The notes under the pieces are model-generated. The model saw only the letters and a program-made list of their open reading frames with translations. It had not been told where the DNA came from and did not search any database. This document shows positions 39,458-48,771 of a stretch of DNA of 64,000 bases, piece by piece. This stretch comes from 34-65-8 sp963529855. GTDB lineage: Bacteria > Pseudomonadota > Alphaproteobacteria > Sphingomonadales > Sphingomonadaceae. Positions within the stretch are counted from its first letter, which is position 1. Each line of letters opens with the position of its first letter. A program made the translations under genes and the position numbers. The stretch spans positions 124,001 through 188,000 of the forward strand of contig CAURZK010000002.1 of the NCBI GenBank assembly GCA_963529855.1. The letters are read 5' to 3'.

Positions 39458-40804
39458 GTGCAAGGTCACGTTGCGATCGTGGGGGGCGGTTTTTCCGGTA
39501 CTCTTCAGGCTATCAACCTGCTGCGTCACGATGGGCCGTGCGCGACCCTAATCGAGCGGCGCCAGACGCCCGGCGTCGGGCTCGCCTACGGGGAAGCGGC
39601 TCCGGATCACGTACTGAACGTGCGGGCCGCGAACATGAGCGCGCTGCCGGATCAGCCCGATCATTTCGTCCGCTGGCTGGAGGGACGGGGCGTGGCCGAC
39701 GCCGCGCGGGCGTTCGTTCCGCGCCTGACCTATGGCAGCTATCTTCAGGAATTGCTTGCTGACGCCATCGAGCGCCAGCCCGGCCGGCTCGAGATTCTTT
39801 GCGGCGAAGCCGTGGACTGCGAGATTGGCGCGGCGGTCACGCTGATGCTGGCCGATGGCCGAACCGTCGCGGCCGATACCGCGATTCTGGCGGTAGGTAA
39901 CTTGCCTCCGCACCATCCGCGCGGGTTGAGCGCTGCAATGGCGGGCGACCTATATGCCGCTGACCCGTGGGACGACGGGGCGACAGCCGGCCTGACCGAC
40001 GGCGACACGGTTTTGATCCTGGGCACCGGACTGACGATGGTCGACATGGTCCTCAAGCTCGATGCCGAGGGATTTCGGGGGCAGATGCTGGCCCTTTCGC
40101 GCCGCGGCCTGCTGCCGCATCGGCATGGCGAGCCGGCGCCGTTCGCCCCCATTGACGACCGCCCCGGGCCCTGCGCGTCTTCTCTGGTGCGCAGCGTAAG
40201 GGCGCGCGCGGGGGAGGTGGGCTGGCGCAATGCTGTGGACGAACTGCGCCGCTTTACCACGCCGCTATGGCGCGCGGCCGACGATGCGACGCGCGAACGC
40301 TTCCTGCGACATCTGCGGCCGTGGTGGGACATTCATCGTCACCGGATCGCGCCCGCCGTGGCAGACCGTCTTGCTGCGCTGATCGGGGAGGGGCGGCTTT
40401 CTGTCGCGGCGGGCAAGACCATTGCTTTCGAGCCCGCGGACGGAGCGATGCGCGCGACGTTTCGGCGGCGGGGCGAGACTGAGCCGGAAACTGTTTCGGT
40501 CCGCCGGGTGATCAATTGTACCGGGCCGCAGGGCGACCTGTTTTCCGCCCGCGATCCATTGCTGCAGAGCCTGACGAAACGCGGGCTGATCCGGCCCGAT
40601 CCGCTGCGGATCGGGATCGACGTGGATGCGGAGGCGCGCACACTGGCCGCCGATGGCAGCGCCAACGAACGGCTCTATGCAATCGGCCCGATGACGCGCG
40701 GCGCATCCTGGGAAATCGTGGCAGTGCCCGACATCCGGGTCCAGGTATGGACCGTGGCGCGCCGGATGTCGAATGCGCACTGGGTTGGCGGCGAGGGGCT
40801 CTAG
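39458..40804 (+). CDS. FAD/NAD(P)-binding protein
   Basis: A 448-residue flavoprotein-like enzyme with two Rossmann motifs: VAIVGGGFSGTLQAINLL at the N terminus and VLILGTGLTMVDMVLKL near residue 184. It has a GVGLAYGEAAPDHVLNVRA segment typical of the HpnW/FAD-NAD(P)-binding family found next to antibiotic or siderophore genes elsewhere. No oxygenation partner is visible here. The start is GTG (39458), 5 bp after the DUF6356 stop, with a weak ribosome-binding site. Confidence 0.75.
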   Translation: MQGHVAIVGGGFSGTLQAINLLRHDGPCATLIERRQTPGVGLAYGEAAPDHVLNVRAANMSALPDQPDHFVRWLEGRGVADAARAFVPRLTYGSYLQELLADAIERQPGRLEILCGEAVDCEIGAAVTLMLADGRTVAADTAILAVGNLPPHHPRGLSAAMAGDLYAADPWDDGATAGLTDGDTVLILGTGLTMVDMVLKLDAEGFRGQMLALSRRGLLPHRHGEPAPFAPIDDRPGPCASSLVRSVRARAGEVGWRNAVDELRRFTTPLWRAADDATRERFLRHLRPWWDIHRHRIAPAVADRLAALIGEGRLSVAAGKTIAFEPADGAMRATFRRRGETEPETVSVRRVINCTGPQGDLFSARDPLLQSLTKRGLIRPDPLRIGIDVDAEARTLAADGSANERLYAIGPMTRGASWEIVAVPDIRVQVWTVARRMSNAHWVGGEGL

Positions 40805-40805
40805 C

Positions 40806-41726
40806 CTACTCCTCCGGCAGGAAGTCCGGTACCGAAAGGTAACGCTCTCCGGTGTCGTAATTGAAACCGAGGACGCGCACGCCGGGGTCGAGTTCGGGCA
40901 GCTTCTTGGCGATCGCGGCCAGTGTTCCGCCGCTGGAAATACCCACCAGGATGCCCTCCTCGCGCGCGCAGCGGCGGGCCATTTCCTTGGCATCTTCGGC
41001 GTCGACCTGGATCGCGCCATCGATGGCCTGCGTGTGCAGGTTGCCCGGGATGAACCCGGCGCCGATTCCCTGAATCGGGTGCGGTGCCGGCTGGCCTCCG
41101 CTGATCACGGGTGAAAGCGCGGGTTCGACCGCATAGGCCTTCATCCCGCCCCAGTGGCGCTTGAGCTCCTCCGCACACCCGGTCAGGTGCCCGCCGGTGC
41201 CTACGCCGGTTATCAGCACGTCGATCGGTGTATCGGCAAAATCGTCGAGGATTTCCTTGGCTGTCGTTGCGACATGGACTTTCCAGTTCGCCTCGTTGTC
41301 GAACTGGCTCGGGATCCAGGCACCGTCGATCTCGGCAGCGAGTTCGTTGGCGCGCTCGATCGCGCCCTTCATGCCCTTCTCGCGCGGGGTCAGGTCGAAC
41401 GTGGCGCCATAGGCCAGCATCAGGCGGCGGCGTTCCACGCTCATGCTTTCCGGCATGACCAGGATCAGTTTGTACCCTTTGACCGCGGCGACCATCGCAA
41501 GGCCGATGCCGGTGTTGCCGCTGGTCGGTTCGATGATGGTGCCGCCCGGCTTCAAGGCCCCAGAACGCTCGGCATCTTCGACCATCGCGAGACCGATGCG
41601 ATCCTTGATTGAGCCGCCGGGGTTCGCGCGCTCGCTCTTCACCCATACCTCATGGTTCGGGAACAGGCGCGACAGGCGGATGTGCGGGGTGTTGCCGATG
41701 GCGGCGAGGATGTTGTCGGCCTTCAT
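40806..41726 (-). CDS. cysK: cysteine synthase A
   Basis: PLP enzyme making L-cysteine from O-acetylserine and sulfide. The protein has 306 residues. The PLP lysine is Lys41 in PGGSIKDRIGL. TSGNTGIGLA, GVGTGGHLTG and SSGGTLAAI form the PLP phosphate and substrate pockets. It is full length. It overlaps the upstream MFS gene by 4 bp... in fact its start at 41726 abuts that gene's stop (ATGA), so the two are co-translated. Confidence 0.96.
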   Translation of the reverse strand: MKADNILAAIGNTPHIRLSRLFPNHEVWVKSERANPGGSIKDRIGLAMVEDAERSGALKPGGTIIEPTSGNTGIGLAMVAAVKGYKLILVMPESMSVERRRLMLAYGATFDLTPREKGMKGAIERANELAAEIDGAWIPSQFDNEANWKVHVATTAKEILDDFADTPIDVLITGVGTGGHLTGCAEELKRHWGGMKAYAVEPALSPVISGGQPAPHPIQGIGAGFIPGNLHTQAIDGAIQVDAEDAKEMARRCAREEGILVGISSGGTLAAIAKKLPELDPGVRVLGFNYDTGERYLSVPDFLPEE

Positions 41727-43012
41727 GGCGTACTCCTGTTGGGGGATTCGGGGCTAGTTTCTAGTAACTCGGGCGGCGGGTCAAAGGTCCGCGTGGTGCG
41801 CAGCACGGGGAATAGGCGCGTCCAGATCGCCACCGTGGCGATTGCGCCCGCGCCCCCCGCCACGACTGCCACGACCGGACCGATCAGATAGGCCAATGTG
41901 CCGGAGAAGAAGTCGCCGAATTCGTTCGATGCACTGATCGTGAGATAGCTGACCGACGAAACGCGCCCACGCTTGTCATCGGGCGTGTGCAGTTGGATCA
42001 GCGACTGGCGGATATATACGCTGAACATGTCTGCCGCGCCGACCACGAACAGCGCCGCGAGGCTCAATGGCATGGAAGTCGACAGGCCGAAAACGATCGT
42101 CGCCACGCCGAATACGAACACCGCGATCAGCATCGCCGGCCCGACGTTGCGGGCGAGTGGGCGGAATGAGAACACGAGCGCAGTTACCGCTGCCCCTGCC
42201 GCTGGTGCCATGGCGAGCTGGGCCAGCCCCCGTTCCCCCACCTCGAGGATGTCGCGCGCATAGACCGGGAACAGCGCCGTCGCACCTGCGAGGAAGACCG
42301 CGAACAGATCGAGCGTGATCGCGCCCAGCACCATCCTGTTCTGGCCGACATAGCGCAGCCCGTCGATCATCTGGCCGAGTGGACGGTCGGAACCCGGGAT
42401 GGGCGGCTGGGGGACTTTGCCGATGGTCGCCAGCGCCCCCATCGCGACGACATAAAGCACCGCTGCAACGGCATAAGGCAGCGCGGGCTCCAGATCGTGC
42501 AGATAACCGCCGATCCCGGGCCCGACGATCATGCCGACCTGCCACGAGATGGAACTGAGCGCGATCGCCGTTGGCAGGATCGCGCGCGGGACGAGGTTGG
42601 GGGCGAGCGCCGACAGGGCCGGCCCATTGAATGCGCGCGAAACGCCCAGAGCCACCGCGATGACGAACAGCCAACCGATCGTCAGGGCGCCGCTCCAGGT
42701 CAGCCACGCGAGTGCCGCGGCGCAGGCGAGCTGTAACGCTATCGTGGCCAGTGCCAGGTTGCGGCGGTCGAGCCTGTCGGCAGCGAGGCCGGAAAACGGT
42801 GTCAGCAGGAACAAGGGCACGAACTGCAGCAGGCCGATCAGCGCCAGCTGACCTGCCGCGCCCTGCATGCTCATCCCGCCGTCGCGGGCGAGGGTATAGG
42901 TCTGCCAACCAATCACCAGCAGCATGGCATATTGCGCCAGCGTCATCGCCATGCGCGAAATCCAGTAGGCGCGGAAATTGGCGACGCGGAACGGGTGGGT
43001 CGGTTCGCTCAC
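41723..43012 (-). CDS. MFS transporter, EntS-like
   Basis: A 429-residue protein with about 12 membrane helices. The DRLDRRNLALATI loop after helix 2 and the FRVANFRAYWISRM start resemble EntS/MFS_3-type drug or siderophore exporters. Substrate unknown. It lies directly upstream of cysK and is coupled to it (ATGA), so a role in exporting a thiol or cysteine-derived compound is possible but unproven. Confidence 0.8.
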   Translation of the reverse strand: MSEPTHPFRVANFRAYWISRMAMTLAQYAMLLVIGWQTYTLARDGGMSMQGAAGQLALIGLLQFVPLFLLTPFSGLAADRLDRRNLALATIALQLACAAALAWLTWSGALTIGWLFVIAVALGVSRAFNGPALSALAPNLVPRAILPTAIALSSISWQVGMIVGPGIGGYLHDLEPALPYAVAAVLYVVAMGALATIGKVPQPPIPGSDRPLGQMIDGLRYVGQNRMVLGAITLDLFAVFLAGATALFPVYARDILEVGERGLAQLAMAPAAGAAVTALVFSFRPLARNVGPAMLIAVFVFGVATIVFGLSTSMPLSLAALFVVGAADMFSVYIRQSLIQLHTPDDKRGRVSSVSYLTISASNEFGDFFSGTLAYLIGPVVAVVAGGAGAIATVAIWTRLFPVLRTTRTFDPPPELLETSPESPNRSTP

Positions 43013-43091
43013 GCCCGCGCCATGGCAGGCGCGCAGGCGCTTGAAAAGTGCGGGCTGCTTTAGGGTCGGAAACTCAGGCTAGGCGCCAGGG

Positions 43092-43430
43092 TCAGCGCAG
43101 GCGGCGCAGCCGGGGATTGGGCTGCAGCGCGTCGATCATCTTGACGAAATCGTCGAGCCTGATGATTCGTTCGAACTGGAAGCCGGTGCGCTCGTCGTGG
43201 CTCCAGATCACATAGGCTTCGATCCGGCCAATCACCGGCAGGCGGATGATCACCCGGTCGCCGCGGCCCAACGGTTCGCTGCCGTCGACCATGAAGCCGT
43301 GGGCAGAGATGTTGGAGATGTGCAGGTGCAGGTCGCCACACGTAAAATGTTCGGCGATCACAGGGTAATCGACCGGGTGACGCGCGGCGCGGCGCAGATC
43401 GGTTACGCTGAGATTGGCTCCGGACGACAC
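43092..43430 (-). CDS. PilZ-domain protein
   Basis: A 112-residue protein consisting of one PilZ domain. The N-terminal arginine motif is DLRRAARHPVDYPV, and the second motif lies in ISNISAHGFMVDG, so c-di-GMP binding is likely. No enzyme domain is attached, and no c-di-GMP cyclase or phosphodiesterase is in the window. It lies 94 bp downstream of tyrS on the same strand. Confidence 0.88.
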   Translation of the reverse strand: MSSGANLSVTDLRRAARHPVDYPVIAEHFTCGDLHLHISNISAHGFMVDGSEPLGRGDRVIIRLPVIGRIEAYVIWSHDERTGFQFERIIRLDDFVKMIDALQPNPRLRRLR

Positions 43431-43505
43431 AGACGATGCCCTTCCAAGGTGCTTCGATGAAGTCCTCTAATGCGCGCGAAACGCTGATATTTGGTAAAGG
43501 CGCAG

Positions 43506-43522
43506 TGTCCCTTTGCGGGACA
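43506..43522 (-). terminator. small hairpin after tyrS
   Basis: The stem TGTCCC/GGGACA (43506-43511 and 43517-43522) begins 3 bp after the tyrS stop. No T-run follows on the minus strand, so it may only be a 3' stabiliser. Confidence 0.3.
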
Positions 43523-43524
43523 AG

Positions 43525-44751
43525 TCAGGCGGTTACGATGCCGTGCTTCTTGCGGCCAAGGCTGATTTTCAGCTGTTGTCCGCCGGCTGGCGCGACCAGT
43601 TGACCGGGATCGCTGACGACCTCGCCCTCGATCCGCACTGCGCCTTCGGCAATCTTGCGCTTGGCCTCTCCGCCCGAGGCGGCAAAGCCGAGCTCCACCA
43701 GCACTGTCCCGATCCGCATGCCCTCGGCACCGACCGCTATGCTGGGCAGGTCGCCGCCTGCGCCCCCGGCGAATGTCTGCGCGGCCGTTGCTTCGGACGA
43801 TCGTGCCGCATCGTCGCCGCGAACCAGTCGCGTGACTTCGTTGGCGAGGACGATCTTTGCTGCGTTGATCTCCGCTCCGCCAAGTTTCTCAAGCCGGGCG
43901 ATCTCCTCCAGCGGCAGGTCAGTGAACAGCTTGAGGAACCGGCCAACGTCGCGGTCGTCGACATTACGCCAGTATTGCCAGAAATCGTAAGCGGGGAGCT
44001 GAGCCTCGTTCAGCCACACAGCGCCGCTGGCGGTCTTGCCCATCTTCGCGCCGTCGGCGGTGGTCAGCAGCGGGGTGGTGAGGCCATAGAGCTCGCTGCC
44101 ATCCATCCGGCGGCCCAACTCGATCCCGTTGACGATATTGCCCCACTGGTCGCTGCCGCCCATCTGCAGGCGTGCGCCCATCGTGCGGGCAAGGTGGCGA
44201 TAGTCGTATCCTTGCAGGATCATGTAATTGAATTCGAGAAATGTCATCGGCTGCTCGCGCTCCAGGCGCAGGCGGACCGAATCGAGTGTCAGCATCCGAT
44301 TGACCGTGAAATGGGTGCCGACTTCCTGCAGCAGTTCAATGTAGCCAAGCTTGCCCAGCCAGTCGTGGTTGTTGACCATGACCGCATCGGTGGGGCCGTC
44401 CCCGAATGTCAGCAGCTTGTCGAACACGGTGAAGATGCCGGCGATATTGTCCTCGATCGCCTGGTCGGTCAGCATCTTGCGGCTTTCATCGCGCCCGGTC
44501 GGGTCGCCGATCCGGGTCGTGCCGCCACCCATCACCACAATCGGTTTGTGCCCGGTCTGCTGCAGGCGGCGCAGCATCATGATCTGCACCAGACTGCCGA
44601 TGTGCAGCGACGGCGCGGTCGCATCAAAACCGATATATCCGGGCACGACTTGGCGCGCGGCAAGGGCATCCAGTCCCTCCGCATCCGTCATCTGGTGGAC
44701 ATATCCGCGCGCTTCCAGCACGCGCAGCAGCTCTGATTTATGGGCGCTCAT
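43525..44751 (-). CDS. tyrS: tyrosine--tRNA ligase
   Basis: Charges tRNA-Tyr. The protein has 408 residues, class I synthetase: HIGH-type motif PSLHIGSLVQ (about 47-56), the KMSKS-type motif KMGKT (about 236-240) and a C-terminal S4 domain (about 345-405). Start chosen at 44751 (MSAHKSELLRVL), since the upstream in-frame extension lies on divergent DOMON-like gene sequence. Divergent from that gene by 32 bp. Confidence 0.96.
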   Translation of the reverse strand: MSAHKSELLRVLEARGYVHQMTDAEGLDALAARQVVPGYIGFDATAPSLHIGSLVQIMMLRRLQQTGHKPIVVMGGGTTRIGDPTGRDESRKMLTDQAIEDNIAGIFTVFDKLLTFGDGPTDAVMVNNHDWLGKLGYIELLQEVGTHFTVNRMLTLDSVRLRLEREQPMTFLEFNYMILQGYDYRHLARTMGARLQMGGSDQWGNIVNGIELGRRMDGSELYGLTTPLLTTADGAKMGKTASGAVWLNEAQLPAYDFWQYWRNVDDRDVGRFLKLFTDLPLEEIARLEKLGGAEINAAKIVLANEVTRLVRGDDAARSSEATAAQTFAGGAGGDLPSIAVGAEGMRIGTVLVELGFAASGGEAKRKIAEGAVRIEGEVVSDPGQLVAPAGGQQLKISLGRKKHGIVTA

Positions 44752-44783
44752 GACAGGGCGCCCGCTAGCATGAGGATACGGGC

Positions 44784-45326
44784 GTGCAAACGCATGAATT
44801 GATCGCGCATCCGGCGCACCCGCCGGTGGCGATACGGCGCGTGGAAGCAAGAGTTATCGGTCGCAACCCCCAATGGCTGCGGGTGAGGTGGCGGATCGAC
44901 GGGGTCGGCAAGCTGGTCGTCCCCAAGTTTGCTGGCAAGGGTCGGCAGGACGAATTGTGGCGCACTACCTGTTTCGAGATGTTCCTGCGGCCCAAGGGCA
45001 GCGACGGTTATTGCGAGTTCAACTTCAGCCCGTCTGAACGCTGGGCGGCTTACGATTTCGAAACCTATCGCGAGGGAATGGCGGAGCGGCCGATGCCGCG
45101 CGAACCCGATTGCGCCCTGCGGCTGGGCCAGGCCATGGCGATCTTCGACGTGGCTGTACCCGGAGCCGGCGTCCCGGCTGGCGGGGCGGCAATGAACCTT
45201 GCTGCGGTGATCGAGGAAGAGGGCGGGCACCTGAGCTATTGGGCGATCGCCCATCCCGAAGGGCGCCCCGATTTCCACGACCCGACTTGCTTCACCGGCA
45301 AGCTTGAGGCACCGCGGGGCCCATGA
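44784..45326 (+). CDS. DOMON-like domain protein
   Basis: A 180-residue protein with the pattern of 'DOMON-like' proteins of sphingomonads: VRWRIDGVGKLVVPKFAGKGRQDELWR and a CFEMFLRPKGSDGYCEFNFSPSERWAAYDF segment. No signal peptide is visible. Heme or sugar binding is suggested by the DOMON fold but unproven. The start is GTG at 44784. It overlaps the DUF1343 gene by 4 bp, so they are co-translated. Confidence 0.78.
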   Translation: MQTHELIAHPAHPPVAIRRVEARVIGRNPQWLRVRWRIDGVGKLVVPKFAGKGRQDELWRTTCFEMFLRPKGSDGYCEFNFSPSERWAAYDFETYREGMAERPMPREPDCALRLGQAMAIFDVAVPGAGVPAGGAAMNLAAVIEEEGGHLSYWAIAHPEGRPDFHDPTCFTGKLEAPRGP

Positions 45327-46522
45327 ATTTCGGCATAGACCGGCTGCTCGCCGACCCTGACCTGCGTAAACCCCTGGAGGGCAAGCGAGTGGCGCTGGTC
45401 GCGCACCCGGCATCGGTGACGCGCGACCTGACGCACAGCCTTGATGCCCTGATCGCAGCTGGCGTCAACGTCACCAGCGCGTTCGGCCCGCAACATGGGC
45501 TGAAGGGCGACAAGCAGGACAACATGGTCGAAACGGCGGACGAGACCGATCCGACCTACGGCATTCCGGTCTTTAGCCTGTATGGGGAAGTGCGCCGCCC
45601 GAGCGGCCAGATGATGTCGAGCGCGGACGTGTTCCTGTTCGACCTGCAGGACCTGGGTTGCCGCATCTATACCTTCGTGACCACGCTCCTCTACCTGCTG
45701 GAAGAAGCTGCGCATCACGGAAAAAGCGTGTGGGTTCTCGACCGGCCCAATCCCGCCGGGCGCCCGGTCGAGGGCACGTTGCTGGTTCCGGGGCAGGAAA
45801 GCTTCGTGGGAGCAGCGCCCATGCCCATGCGCCACGGGCTGACGATGGGCGAGATGGGGCACTGGTTCGTCAATCATTTCGGACTGGATGTGGATTACCA
45901 CGTGATCGCGATGGACGGCTGGCGGCCGGACGGCCCCGGCCATGGCTGGCCGGATGATCGGATTTGGATCAACCCCAGCCCGAATGCCGCCAACGTCAAC
46001 ATGGCCCGCGCCTATGCCGGCACGGTAATGCTGGAAGGCACGACGCTGAGCGAAGGGCGGGGCACCACTCGCCCGCTCGAGGTGCTGTTCGGCGCGCCCG
46101 ACATCGATGCCAAGGCGATAATCGGAGAAATGACCCGCCTCGCTCCGGATTGGCTCGCCGGCTGTGCGATCCGCGAATGCTGGTTTGAACCTACCTTCCA
46201 CAAACATGCAGGCCAGCTTTGCAATGCCCTGATGATACATGCCGAGGGGCCGTTCTACGCGCACCACGCCTTCCGTCCCTGGCGGCTCCAGGCACTGGCA
46301 TTCAAGGCCATCCGGCGCCTCTATCCCGCCTATCCGATCTGGCGCGATTTCCCGTACGAGTATGAGCTCGATCGGCTGGCGATCGACGTGATCAACGGCG
46401 GTCCGGCACTGCGCGAATGGGTCGATGATCCCGCTGCCACGCCGCACGAACTCGACGCTCTTGCCGCGAACGACGAGGCGGCATGGATTGCAATGGCGCG
46501 CCAACATTTGCTTTACCGATAG
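45323..46522 (+). CDS. DUF1343 / NamZ-like protein
   Basis: A 399-residue protein with the DUF1343 pattern: GKRVALVAHPASV, FGPQHGLKGDKQDNMVE near residue 53 and PVFSLYGEVRRPS, then VWVLDRPNPAGRP, and a C-terminal part with VINGG. NamZ, an exo-beta-N-acetylmuramidase of bacilli, is the characterised family member. Unlike NamZ, this one has no signal peptide, so a cytoplasmic muropeptide-recycling role is inferred. Co-translated with the DOMON-like gene; a MFS gene follows 82 bp later. Confidence 0.85.
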   Translation: MNFGIDRLLADPDLRKPLEGKRVALVAHPASVTRDLTHSLDALIAAGVNVTSAFGPQHGLKGDKQDNMVETADETDPTYGIPVFSLYGEVRRPSGQMMSSADVFLFDLQDLGCRIYTFVTTLLYLLEEAAHHGKSVWVLDRPNPAGRPVEGTLLVPGQESFVGAAPMPMRHGLTMGEMGHWFVNHFGLDVDYHVIAMDGWRPDGPGHGWPDDRIWINPSPNAANVNMARAYAGTVMLEGTTLSEGRGTTRPLEVLFGAPDIDAKAIIGEMTRLAPDWLAGCAIRECWFEPTFHKHAGQLCNALMIHAEGPFYAHHAFRPWRLQALAFKAIRRLYPAYPIWRDFPYEYELDRLAIDVINGGPALREWVDDPAATPHELDALAANDEAAWIAMARQHLLYR

Positions 46523-46604
46523 CCGCTTGACCGGCACGGCCTGCTCCGCGACGGTGGCGGCATAATAGCGGGCGAATCCGCGAAAAATCGGGAAAGGATC
46601 GCGG

Positions 46605-47900
46605 ATGGCTTCGGCAACACCGGCGGCGGTTCCGGCTGCAGGCCGGTCGGTCAGGGTCACTCTGTGGATCCTGCTGATCGTCTACATCTTCAATTTCATC
46701 GATCGCCAGATCGTCAACATCCTCGCCGAACCGATTGCACGCGATCTGGACTTGTCCGACACGCAGATCGGATTGATGACCGGGCTGGCCTTCGCGCTAT
46801 TCTATACCGCGCTTGGTCTGCCTATCGCCCGTTATGCAGACAGGCCAGGCACCAACCGGCCAAAGCTGATCGCCATCGCCCTGGCGACATGGTCGCTGAT
46901 GACCGCACTTTGCGGCCTGGCGCAGAATTTCTGGCAGCTCCTGCTCGCAAGGATCGGGGTCGGCGTGGGCGAGGCGGGTTGCACGCCGCCGGCGCATTCG
47001 TTGATCAGCGATATGGTGCCGGCGGAAAAGCGCAGCTCCGCGCTGGCGTTTTACGCGCTGGGAATTCCCATCGGCACGCTGCTCGGCATGATGATCGGTG
47101 GTTTCCTTGCCGATTGGGTGGGCTGGCGTCAGGCCTTTCTGGTGGTGGGTCTGCCCGGCGTGGCGCTGGCCGTGGTGGTGATGTGGCTGATCAAGGATCC
47201 GCGTCAGGCTGCACCTGCCCCGGATCCCGCGATCCCCGCCGCACCGGAAATCTCGATGTTCGCTGCCATGGCGAGCGTCCTGAAATCGCGGGCCTTCGTG
47301 CTGCTGGTCGCGGCCGGTTCCGCGGCTGCGTTTCTCGCCTATGGCAAGGTCACCTGGACCACGATCTTCTTCCAGCGCACGCATGAGCTTACGCCCGGTG
47401 AGGTCGGCTTCTGGTTCGGTATCGTCAACGGCGCCGCAGGCATTCTGGGCACGGTTCTGGGCGGCTGGCTGGCAGACCGGTACGGCGCGACCAACCGCCG
47501 ACACGTGTTGACCGCGCCCGCCATTGGCATGGCGATTGCGGTGCCGATCGCATTTCTCGCCTACCAGGCGACCGACTGGCGGGTCGCACTTTTCCTGCTG
47601 TTCGTGCCGACCGTGTGCAATTCGCTCTACTATGGTCCGACTTATTCGGCAGCGCAGGGATTGGTGACCGTGCGCCAGCGCGCGATTGCGGCGGCGACCG
47701 TACTGTTCTTCCAGAACCTGATCGGCCTTGGCCTTGGCCCGCTGTTCTTCGGGATGCTGTCCGACCTGATCGAGCCGACTTATGGCGAACACAGCGTCCG
47801 CTACGTCCTCTATGGTGCGGCGTTTCTGGGACTGATCCCGGCGTTCTTCTTCTGGCGCTGCAGCCTGCGGCTCAACGAGGAACTCGATCGGAAGGGCTAG
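46605..47900 (+). CDS. MFS transporter, spinster-type
   Basis: A 431-residue protein with about 12 membrane helices. The N terminus FIDRQIVNILAEPI and DLDLSDTQIGLMTGLAFALFY, then LPIARYADR, is the spinster-like MFS signature common in sphingomonads. Substrate unknown; given its neighbours a muropeptide or sugar is possible. Its stop abuts the stop of the convergent DUF817 gene with no gap. Confidence 0.85.
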   Translation: MASATPAAVPAAGRSVRVTLWILLIVYIFNFIDRQIVNILAEPIARDLDLSDTQIGLMTGLAFALFYTALGLPIARYADRPGTNRPKLIAIALATWSLMTALCGLAQNFWQLLLARIGVGVGEAGCTPPAHSLISDMVPAEKRSSALAFYALGIPIGTLLGMMIGGFLADWVGWRQAFLVVGLPGVALAVVVMWLIKDPRQAAPAPDPAIPAAPEISMFAAMASVLKSRAFVLLVAAGSAAAFLAYGKVTWTTIFFQRTHELTPGEVGFWFGIVNGAAGILGTVLGGWLADRYGATNRRHVLTAPAIGMAIAVPIAFLAYQATDWRVALFLLFVPTVCNSLYYGPTYSAAQGLVTVRQRAIAAATVLFFQNLIGLGLGPLFFGMLSDLIEPTYGEHSVRYVLYGAAFLGLIPAFFFWRCSLRLNEELDRKG

Positions 47901-48749
47901 TTAGTCCGGCCTGCGGATCGGGTTGACCAGGCTCACCAGCACGAAGCTGATGAGCATCAGCAGGAACCAGCTGCCCAGCTTTGCCAGGCTGACCGGTTCC
48001 CACCCGTCCTCCTGTCCGGGGTATGTCCAGGCCCGCGCAAAGGTGCCGATGTTTTCGGCACCCCAGATGAACAGCGCGACGAGGAAGAACCCGGCCAACA
48101 GGGGCATCCAGCGATGGGCGCGCCAGTTGCGGAACCATACCCGCGTGCGTCGGAACAGCAGCGCTGTGGCGGCAAACAGCACGATCCGCACGTCTGGCAA
48201 CCAGTGGTGCGCGAAGAGATTCACGTATATTGCCGCCGCCAGCGCATAGGTCGTCCAGCGCGGCGTGTAATGGCTGTATCGGAAGTCGAATATCCGCCAC
48301 ACGCGGGCAATGTAGCTGCCGACCGCTGCGTACATGAAGCCGGAAAACAGCGGCACTGCGCCAATCCGCAGGACGCTCGGCTCAGGATAGATCCACGATC
48401 CGGCAGCGGTTTTGAACAGTTCCATTACCGTTCCGACCACGTGGAAGATCAGGATGACTTTCGCCTCTTCCCAGGTCTCCAGCCGGAATGCCAGCATCGC
48501 CGCCTGGATCGCCAGTGCAGCCAATGTCAGGAAGTCATATCGCGCCAGCGCAGCATTTTCGGGGTAGAGGAAGTGCGTCGCCAGCAGCAGCGCCAGCATC
48601 GAGGCTCCAAACAGGCACGCCCAGGCCTGCTTGAACCCGAACAGCATGAATTCGTAGACAGCAAGCCGCCAGCCCGTGCCCGGATCGAATTGCTCGAGGT
48701 GGCGACGAAACGCCTCGAACCGGGTGTGCGGCCGCCTGCTCTTCACCAC
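47901..48749 (-). CDS. DUF817 family membrane protein
   Basis: A 282-residue protein with about seven to eight membrane helices. GFKQAWACLFGASMLA near residue 30, RLETWEEAKVI near residue 92, and GSWIYPEPSVLRIGAVPLFSG near residue 117 are the DUF817 pattern. Function unknown. It lies 22 bp downstream of the VWA gene on the same strand, so it may be in the same transcript. Confidence 0.9.
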   Translation of the reverse strand: MVKSRRPHTRFEAFRRHLEQFDPGTGWRLAVYEFMLFGFKQAWACLFGASMLALLLATHFLYPENAALARYDFLTLAALAIQAAMLAFRLETWEEAKVILIFHVVGTVMELFKTAAGSWIYPEPSVLRIGAVPLFSGFMYAAVGSYIARVWRIFDFRYSHYTPRWTTYALAAAIYVNLFAHHWLPDVRIVLFAATALLFRRTRVWFRNWRAHRWMPLLAGFFLVALFIWGAENIGTFARAWTYPGQEDGWEPVSLAKLGSWFLLMLISFVLVSLVNPIRRPD

Positions 48750-48771
48750 GTCCTGCGTGCGCCTGACAGCT

